From an uncultured Myxococcales bacterium (GTDB lineage Bacteria; Myxococcota_A; UBA9042): DNA of 6,616 bases. Under the pieces are notes generated by a model. The model was given only the letters and a program-made list of their open reading frames with translations, had not been told where the DNA came from and ran no database searches. This document shows, one piece after another, positions 4,773-6,616 of the stretch. The DNA lies in contig CALGHC010000718.1 in the NCBI GenBank assembly GCA_937915965.1, positions 1 through 6,616 of the forward strand, in the 5' to 3' direction. Numbering within the stretch: position 1 is the first letter of the stretch; each line of letters opens with the position of its first letter. Made by a program: the position numbers and the translations under genes.

Positions 4773-6527
4773 ATGAACAGGTTGCGCGCCGTCCCGTCAG
4801 CCCTCTCCCCCCCGGACGCGATCTGGCTGGCCGCGTCCATTGTGGTCCTGTGTGCCTCTGTGCTTGGCTGCTCAACGGGCGAGAGCGGCGCCGGCGAGGT
4901 CGACGGTGGCGCCCTCGTCGACGCTGCAACAGGCGACATTCCGGTGGGTGATGCAGCGTTGGTCGATGGCCTCGGCGCCGACGTGGCGTCCGCTGAGACA
5001 TTTGGCTGGGACAGCGGCGGCGCCTGGCCCGCGCCCGGTGCGTTGCCGGCGGCTTGCGAGCCTTGGGCCAAAGAGTTCGCCCTGCCGGCCATCGAGGACG
5101 AGGCCAGCGGTGTGGAGATTTCGTTTTCCGCCAAGTTGCAGCCCGTCGGTGTCGTGGAGCGGGTCGAGATCCGCGTTCAGAAGCCCGGATCGGACGATAC
5201 CGACGGTCAGGCCAAGGGGCCCCTTGTTGTTGTGATCTCGCCCGACGCCGAGATCTTGGCGATCAACGACAAGTTCGACGGCGGCTACGGCGAGGTCCTC
5301 GTGCGACTGCCCGTGGCCGGCAAGTACACGCTGACGGCCACTTTGGGCGACGGTCGTGCCGGCTGGGCTGAGGTCATCGCCTACCAGACCAAGCTGCCCG
5401 TCTGGGAGGTCGAACTCAACTACAAGGATTTTCAGGGCCTGATCGCGACCCCCAACGAATCCTCCTACATCCCGATCAAACTCATCGTCGATGGCGCCAG
5501 CCGCGCGGGCGAAGTGCGCCTGCACGGCGGCACCAGCCGCGAGTTCCCCAAGAAGTCGTTGCGCATCAACCTGCCCAAGGACGGTGCCCTTATCGACGGC
5601 GCGCGCAAGCATATTTTGCGCGCCGAGTGGAACGACAAGACGATGCTGCGCAACCGGCTGGCCTTCGACCTGATCCGGCGCGAGACTTGGCTGCCCGCGC
5701 CAAACGCCGAGTTTGTACATCTGCGCCTCAACCATGCCTTCTACGGCGTCATGAGCCACGTCGAGCGGATCGACAGCGTGTACCTTGATAAGCGCGACCG
5801 CAGCCCATTGGGCAGCCTCTACGAAGCAGCGCCGCACAAGGAGGTCGCGAGCCCCGGTGGCAACCTGACGCCGCTCGACAGCGTCGAGAAGTACGCTGCG
5901 ATCTACGACAAGCACGGGGGCCCCTACTCCTGGAGCGATCTCATCGAGCTCATCGAGGGCACGCTGCAGCTGCCGCCGGCCGAATTCGAGGCCAATCTCG
6001 ACCAGCACGTTCGCCGCGACGACGTGCTGCTCTACATCGCCGTCATGGCCGTGATCCAGAACAAGGATCATGTTCGCAAGAACTACTATCTCTACCGCGA
6101 CCCCAAGGCTTGGGATGATCGGTGGGAGATGCTCGCCTGGGACCTCGATCTCAGCTATGGCCACATCTGGACGGAGGCCGGTGACGTGCTTGACGAGCAG
6201 ATCTTCACGCAGGAGCCCATCGACGTCGGCGAGCAGGTCTCCACCCACGGCTACTACAACCAGTTGATCGACCGCGTGCTGATGGTACCCGCGTGGCGGT
6301 CCCGCTTTGAGGAGTGGCTAGGCACGCTCGAGGAGCGCGCCTTGAACGTCGCCGATCTGCAGGCGCGCATCGATGCCCTGGTGTGTGTGGCGCAGCCGGA
6401 TCTGCTGGCAGACTGGCGCAAGCGCTCAAAAAATCACGAGTATATCGACAGGACGGGTGAGATAATCGCCTTCGCCAAGGCCCGCCGGACGTTCATCCAC
6501 AGCCGGCGTCGCGGCGTCGCGCCATGA
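4773..6527 (+). CDS. CotH-family atypical kinase lipoprotein with N-terminal beta-sandwich domain
   Basis: 584 residues. The signal peptide ends in a VLGC lipobox with Cys33; Ser34 favours the outer membrane. A low-complexity Asp/Gly/Ala/Val linker (35-92) follows. Residues about 95-205 resemble a secreted beta-sandwich of the pre-peptidase C-terminal type (PLVVVISPDAEILAINDKFD at 150-169, LPVAGKYTLTATLGDGRAGW at 179-198). The CotH domain runs from about 211 to 580: RLHGGTSREFPKKSLRINLP (249-268, with the likely nucleotide-binding Lys260/261), AEWNDKTMLRNRLAFDL (284-300), FVHLRLNHAFYGVMSHVERID (314-334), NKDHVRKNYYLYRD (430-443) and WEMLAWDLDLSYG (451-463, Asp457/Asp459 likely metal ligands). 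Bacillus CotH phosphorylates spore-coat proteins; here the substrate is unknown and extracytoplasmic. The start ATG 4773 gives the signal peptide but lacks a clear Shine-Dalgarno. It is divergent from the OB-fold lipoprotein and translationally overlaps the next gene. Confidence 0.88.
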   Translation: MNRLRAVPSALSPPDAIWLAASIVVLCASVLGCSTGESGAGEVDGGALVDAATGDIPVGDAALVDGLGADVASAETFGWDSGGAWPAPGALPAACEPWAKEFALPAIEDEASGVEISFSAKLQPVGVVERVEIRVQKPGSDDTDGQAKGPLVVVISPDAEILAINDKFDGGYGEVLVRLPVAGKYTLTATLGDGRAGWAEVIAYQTKLPVWEVELNYKDFQGLIATPNESSYIPIKLIVDGASRAGEVRLHGGTSREFPKKSLRINLPKDGALIDGARKHILRAEWNDKTMLRNRLAFDLIRRETWLPAPNAEFVHLRLNHAFYGVMSHVERIDSVYLDKRDRSPLGSLYEAAPHKEVASPGGNLTPLDSVEKYAAIYDKHGGPYSWSDLIELIEGTLQLPPAEFEANLDQHVRRDDVLLYIAVMAVIQNKDHVRKNYYLYRDPKAWDDRWEMLAWDLDLSYGHIWTEAGDVLDEQIFTQEPIDVGEQVSTHGYYNQLIDRVLMVPAWRSRFEEWLGTLEERALNVADLQARIDALVCVAQPDLLADWRKRSKNHEYIDRTGEIIAFAKARRTFIHSRRRGVAP

Positions 6528-6554
6528 CCAGCATCGCGACGCCGCGACGCCGGC
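6502..6554. repeat. Perfect 20-bp inverted repeat enclosing the stop/start overlap
   Basis: The arms 6502-6521 and 6535-6554 are exact reverse complements (20 of 20). The 13-base loop contains ATGA, the start of the next gene and the stop of the CotH-like gene. Within the loop ATG (6524-6526) can also pair with CAT (6532-6534). Each arm is itself built from two copies of GGCGTCGC or its complement. The left arm encodes the CotH-like C-terminus (RRRGVA) and the right arm the N-terminus of the next protein (IATPRR). No T-run follows, so it is not a typical terminator. Confidence 0.85.
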
Positions 6555-6616
6555 GGGCGGCAACGGCTGGCGCGCTGCTCGCGGTGCCGCTGCTGATCAT
6601 TCTGAAAACGATTCTC
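6524..6616 (+). CDS. 5' end of a putative membrane or secreted protein, coupled to the CotH-like gene (partial)
   Basis: The ATG at 6524 overlaps the CotH-like stop as ATGA, and the frame is open to the right edge (31 codons). The visible N-terminus is basic (TPRRRRAA, residues 6-13), then hydrophobic from residue 14 (TAGALLAVPLLIILKTIL). This looks like a signal anchor or first membrane helix with a positive cytoplasmic flank. There is no Shine-Dalgarno site before it, since that stretch forms the left arm of the long inverted repeat. Translation would rest on coupling to the upstream gene. The rest lies outside the window, so the family is unknown. Confidence 0.6.
   Translation, partial: MTSIATPRRRRAATAGALLAVPLLIILKTIL

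Noticed and set aside
4673..5134. N-terminal extension of the OB-fold lipoprotein frame by 154 codons
   Set aside because: It would run antisense into the CotH-like gene and bury the signal peptide. The AGGAGG site and lipobox fix the start at 4672.
4872..6248. 458-codon open frame on the minus strand
   Set aside because: It is codon-aligned antisense to the CotH-like gene, whose CotH motifs and lipobox are clear. The antisense peptide has no recognisable domain.

Overview
The window is very GC-rich, with codons that almost always end in G or C. It carries three lipoproteins with type II signal peptides, two of them followed by long spacers: one low-complexity Asp/Gly/Ala/Val-rich, the other rich in small residues and His. 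It also encodes a degenerate receiver / coiled-coil protein of the kind known from gliding myxobacteria (FrzS, AglZ) and a glutathione synthetase. Together these suggest a Gram-negative member of the Myxococcota/Bradymonadota (the former Deltaproteobacteria). That placement is inference from gene style; there is no rRNA or marker gene.

Layout, left to right. (1) 1-78: probable 3' end of a plus-strand gene with a Pro/Ala-rich tail and tandem stops. (2) 106-888, minus: lipoprotein with a His-rich spacer and a class I SAM-methyltransferase domain. (3) 889-1101: divergent control region with three GCAAGGRCGGG repeats between two CGGATCCG palindromes, and a fair sigma70-like promoter facing right. 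(4) 1102-2760, plus: 552-residue protein with a receiver-like domain lacking the phosphoacceptor Asp, a 206-residue stretch without any Lys or Arg that includes about 12 octapeptide repeats, and a C-terminal coiled coil. (5) Converging on it after only 13 bp, a minus-strand pair: an OB-fold lipoprotein (3773-4672), then gshB (2774-3712), probably one transcript from a promoter near 4714-4742. (6) 4773-6527, plus: CotH-type kinase lipoprotein, divergent from the OB-fold lipoprotein. (7) 6524-6616, plus: start of a putative membrane or secreted protein, overlapping the cotH-like stop codon as ATGA. The overlap lies in the loop of a perfect 20-bp inverted repeat.

How the genes fit together: three of the complete products are predicted outer-membrane or periplasmic lipoproteins (methyltransferase, OB-fold protein, CotH kinase). 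Two are cytoplasmic (pseudo-receiver scaffold, glutathione synthetase). Only two transcriptional links are supported: the OB-fold lipoprotein with gshB, and the CotH protein with the truncated gene. I see no CRISPR array, tRNA, rRNA, insertion sequence or defence system. The most unusual items are the acidic-repeat pseudo-receiver protein and the long hairpin enclosing a stop/start overlap.
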